Shown: piece by piece, positions 31,312 to 33,121 of the stretch
How the letters are laid out: each line of letters begins with the position of its first letter
How positions within the stretch are numbered: the stretch's first letter is position 1
Virus record (IMG/VR): IMGVR_UViG_3300034018_000288
Coordinates: 1-33,121 of that record
DNA from: a virus
Strand: one strand, 5' to 3'
Length of the DNA: 33,121 bases
Made by a program: the position numbers and the translations under genes
The notes under the pieces: model-generated
Told to the model about the DNA's origin: nothing
The model's input: the letters and a program-made list of their open reading frames with translations, nothing else
Databases searched by the model: none

Positions 31312-31744
31312 TTGTACCTCCTAATACAAGGAACCAAGAAAATAAAGGGCTGTCTTCGTGACAAGTCACAATGCAGGCCATGCCCTCCGTGATAAACGAC
31401 ATTACATACTTGTCGTATGTATGTATGGGTCGCTTGGCTAAGAACCACCGAAACTCTTCGAGCCCAGCGACTGTAACGAGATCATCATCCGTTAAGCGAG
31501 CATTGGTTATCGCCGCTCGCAAACCAAGATGATGAATCTCTGTCGGGTGGAAGAGAGCATCGCCATCTATGTCCATCATCAACTTCAAGCCCGCTGGGTT
31601 GACGCGAACATAGAAGTAGACATGGTCATGGAGGAACCTCACCTCACCCTTGACAAGCATGGGGACATGGTGCTCAGCAATGTGATACCACTCCCCACAC
31701 TCGACATGCGGGTCGTCGTCATATAACAACAAGCTTCTGTCCAT
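31304..31744 (-). CDS. 146-aa protein next to VWA gene, unknown
   Basis: The start at 31744 (MDRSLLLYDDDPHVECGEWY) has GAGGT six bases upstream and overlaps the VWA gene by 26 bases; the longer frame from 31840 would lie deep inside that gene. The protein has several His-containing strands (WYHIAEHHVPML, FLHDHVYFYVRVNPAG), then ALFHPTEIHHLG and a helical region, and ends with strands CIVTCHEDSPLFSWFLVLGG. The many His residues could bind metal, but no known site pattern is seen. The function is not recognised. Confidence 0.72.
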   Translation of the reverse strand: MDRSLLLYDDDPHVECGEWYHIAEHHVPMLVKGEVRFLHDHVYFYVRVNPAGLKLMMDIDGDALFHPTEIHHLGLRAAITNARLTDDDLVTVAGLEEFRWFLAKRPIHTYDKYVMSFITEGMACIVTCHEDSPLFSWFLVLGGTNG

Positions 31745-33011
31745 TGGGGACCTCGTAGCTGTCGTTACCGATGATGCACCACAAGGTAGGCGCAGTAACA
31801 GCCGCCCACTTGCTCTTGTTGGTGTGCATGTAGCCATCACTCAACATGATCAGCGCATCAGGCTTCAACTGCTTCTCTACCATCAGGTCAACCACAACAT
31901 CTGGGTTTGTGCCGCCACCACCCTTGGGGTTAGTGCGATGCACGATGTCTTTCACACCACCAGTAAAGATTTCGTGCGCTTGAATTTCAGCGTCCCAATA
32001 CACGATGTCGAGTCGGTCTATGCCCATGCTCTTGACAAGCCCGTTCATCTCAGAGAGAAACTCTGTGAGTAACGGCCCTGCTACAGAACCAGATGTGTCC
32101 ATACCCAGAACCAAGTACTTCACTCGCTTGCCGATGATGCTAGGCAATATCACATCCTGCCAAAGGAAGTTGCGATGCGCCTTGCGCCAAGAGATTGAGT
32201 CTCTGTCCTTGATGTGAGAACGGGCGAAGCGTTGGAGTACATCTTTCCAACTGACCTTGGGATTGAGTAGCTCGCCAATCTCGCGTGGTGTCTTGCCGCC
32301 AAACTTGCCCGCATAGATACCGCCCTGACGAATAGCTTGCTCGACTTCCTGATCGAGTTGCTTCTTCTCTTCCTCGCTCAAGGCTTGTGCGCCGTCCCAA
32401 TCGTGGTTGTCGAAACCGACATCGCCCTCACCGAACAAATCGACATCTTGTCCTTTTGTTCCGTCTTGCCCGTCACGCTTTGGACCACGACCCGAACCAT
32501 CAATGGGCGGACCATCACCATCGCATCCTTCTTTCTTTTTCTTCAAGAGGATGTCGAAGACCTGCTTGGTGTCCATGCCACGATACGCCTCGTCGAAGAG
32601 ACCCTCACGCTCACCTGTTTCTTTAGAACGGGGAAAGGCTATGAATTTTTCTTCTGGGTCCATGTCATACAACTGTATGTTGATGACAAAGTCACACGCC
32701 GCATTCGTAAGTCTGCGGTCAATAGCATCCAATGCTTTCCATGTGGTCAGGTGTCGGTAACACTTGTGCATGTTCTCGTGCATGATGAGAAACGCCAGCT
32801 CTTTGTCAGTCAAAGAGTCAACGAATTCTCTGCCATACACAGCGTCCCTGCCGTTCGTGCCCGCTGTGATCTTCTGATCGGTTACTGTGGTAGACCCGAC
32901 CATGAACAAGCCCGCGAAGAAGGCAAACGACTTCTCTCGCATCAGGCTCACATGAACCAGCTCGATTCGTTTCTCGGCTGGCAATTTACTTCTGACAACT
33001 GCAATACTCAT
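31719..33011 (-). CDS. VWA-domain protein with HExxH metallopeptidase-like N-terminus
   Basis: The 430-residue protein has HENMH at 78-82 in FLIMHENMHKCYRHL, a zincin-type HExxH motif, in an N-terminal helical domain. A low-complexity acidic/Gly linker runs from about 158 to 210 (DGDGPPIDGSGRGPKRDGQD). The C-terminal domain is a von Willebrand A fold with a complete metal site: DTSGS at 305-309, Thr368 in KGGGGT, and Asp392 in MLSDGY. This is the layout of the DUF2201-type VWA/metallopeptidase family. Family knowledge: VWA proteins of this kind work with MoxR AAA ATPases to remodel or cleave protein partners. A MoxR gene may lie beyond the right edge. AAGGAG precedes the ATG. Confidence 0.88.
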   Translation of the reverse strand: MSIAVVRSKLPAEKRIELVHVSLMREKSFAFFAGLFMVGSTTVTDQKITAGTNGRDAVYGREFVDSLTDKELAFLIMHENMHKCYRHLTTWKALDAIDRRLTNAACDFVINIQLYDMDPEEKFIAFPRSKETGEREGLFDEAYRGMDTKQVFDILLKKKKEGCDGDGPPIDGSGRGPKRDGQDGTKGQDVDLFGEGDVGFDNHDWDGAQALSEEEKKQLDQEVEQAIRQGGIYAGKFGGKTPREIGELLNPKVSWKDVLQRFARSHIKDRDSISWRKAHRNFLWQDVILPSIIGKRVKYLVLGMDTSGSVAGPLLTEFLSEMNGLVKSMGIDRLDIVYWDAEIQAHEIFTGGVKDIVHRTNPKGGGGTNPDVVVDLMVEKQLKPDALIMLSDGYMHTNKSKWAAVTAPTLWCIIGNDSYEVPNGQKLVVI

Positions 33012-33121
33012 GATGTCTCCTTCATGTGTGCTTTGAAATCCGCGACGAGGGCGTCGCGCATCTTGTCATCCTCCATTAGGGCCTTGATAAAAATCTTGGC
33101 CCCATACTCTTGTTGTTTGTA
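33008..33121 (-). CDS. C-terminal end of an upstream gene, cut by window edge
   Basis: The minus-strand frame entering at 33121 is open for 37 residues to a TGA at 33008-33010 and overlaps the ATG of the VWA gene (ATGA). The visible end is a charged helix (AKIFIKALMEDDKMRDALVA, ending KETS). The amount seen is too small to name a family. By analogy with MoxR-VWA pairs the gene could encode the partner ATPase, but the sequence seen does not show this. Confidence 0.6.
   Translation of the reverse strand, partial: YKQQEYGAKIFIKALMEDDKMRDALVADFKAHMKETS

Noticed and set aside
1-33121. CRISPR arrays and tRNA genes
   Set aside because: No regularly spaced repeats and no cloverleaf with a recognisable TTCGA-type arm were noticed by eye; a covariance-model search was not possible here.

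Overview
The window looks like part of a tailed-phage genome, most likely a short-tailed (podovirus-type) phage or prophage of a Gram-negative host, probably from an aquatic setting. The grounds are an embedded Rz/Rz1 spanin pair (needed only with an outer membrane), a run of very large virion genes including a 2564-residue polyvalent protein, and a complete phage replication set with a family A DNA polymerase. No ribosomal, tRNA or host metabolic genes were seen. The host and aquatic assignments are inference. Both window ends cut through genes.

Layout: two convergent halves meet at an intrinsic terminator near 15850. The left half (1-15845, + strand) is the lysis and virion module: i-spanin (open at the left edge) with the o-spanin nested in another frame, an M15-type endolysin, a 766-aa structural protein, a small partner, a 477-aa virion protein, a free-standing GNAT acetyltransferase, an 891-aa Gln-rich virion protein and the 2564-aa giant. 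The giant carries an N-terminal hydrophobic region, an internal GNAT domain, an HESLH zincin motif, a PLxRFG motif and two C-terminal hydrophobic stretches.

The right half (15894-33121, - strand, read right to left) is the early/replication side. It starts with a module of mostly unknown genes (33121-28035): a VWA/HExxH metallopeptidase-like protein, several small proteins, a 351-aa unknown, a DUF3150-like protein and a 290-aa unknown, ending in a strong terminator at 27987-28013. A consensus-like promoter at 27894-27922 then starts the next unit: VRR-NUC nuclease, an unknown, DNA polymerase, Cas4/RecB-like nuclease, DUF3310-like protein, a block of about ten tiny overlapping genes, an HNH-like protein and an SNF2-family helicase. 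A second near-perfect sigma70 promoter at 20601-20629 starts the last unit: a coiled-coil protein, a candidate ssDNA-binding protein, a Cro-like HTH regulator, an AEP primase-helicase and a small terminal gene, ending at the convergent terminator.

The genes fit together as a replisome (primase-helicase, polymerase, candidate SSB, nucleases, SNF2 translocase) opposed by a late module. The least explained parts are the VWA/DUF3150 module, the giant polyvalent protein, a duplicated 29-bp palindrome in the right arm, and two promoters that share 15-bp and 11-bp boxes at different spacing. Four small genes were read directly from the sequence because they fall below usual ORF size cut-offs or sit at an edge (22577-22744, 24078-24194, 30899-31060, 33008-33121).
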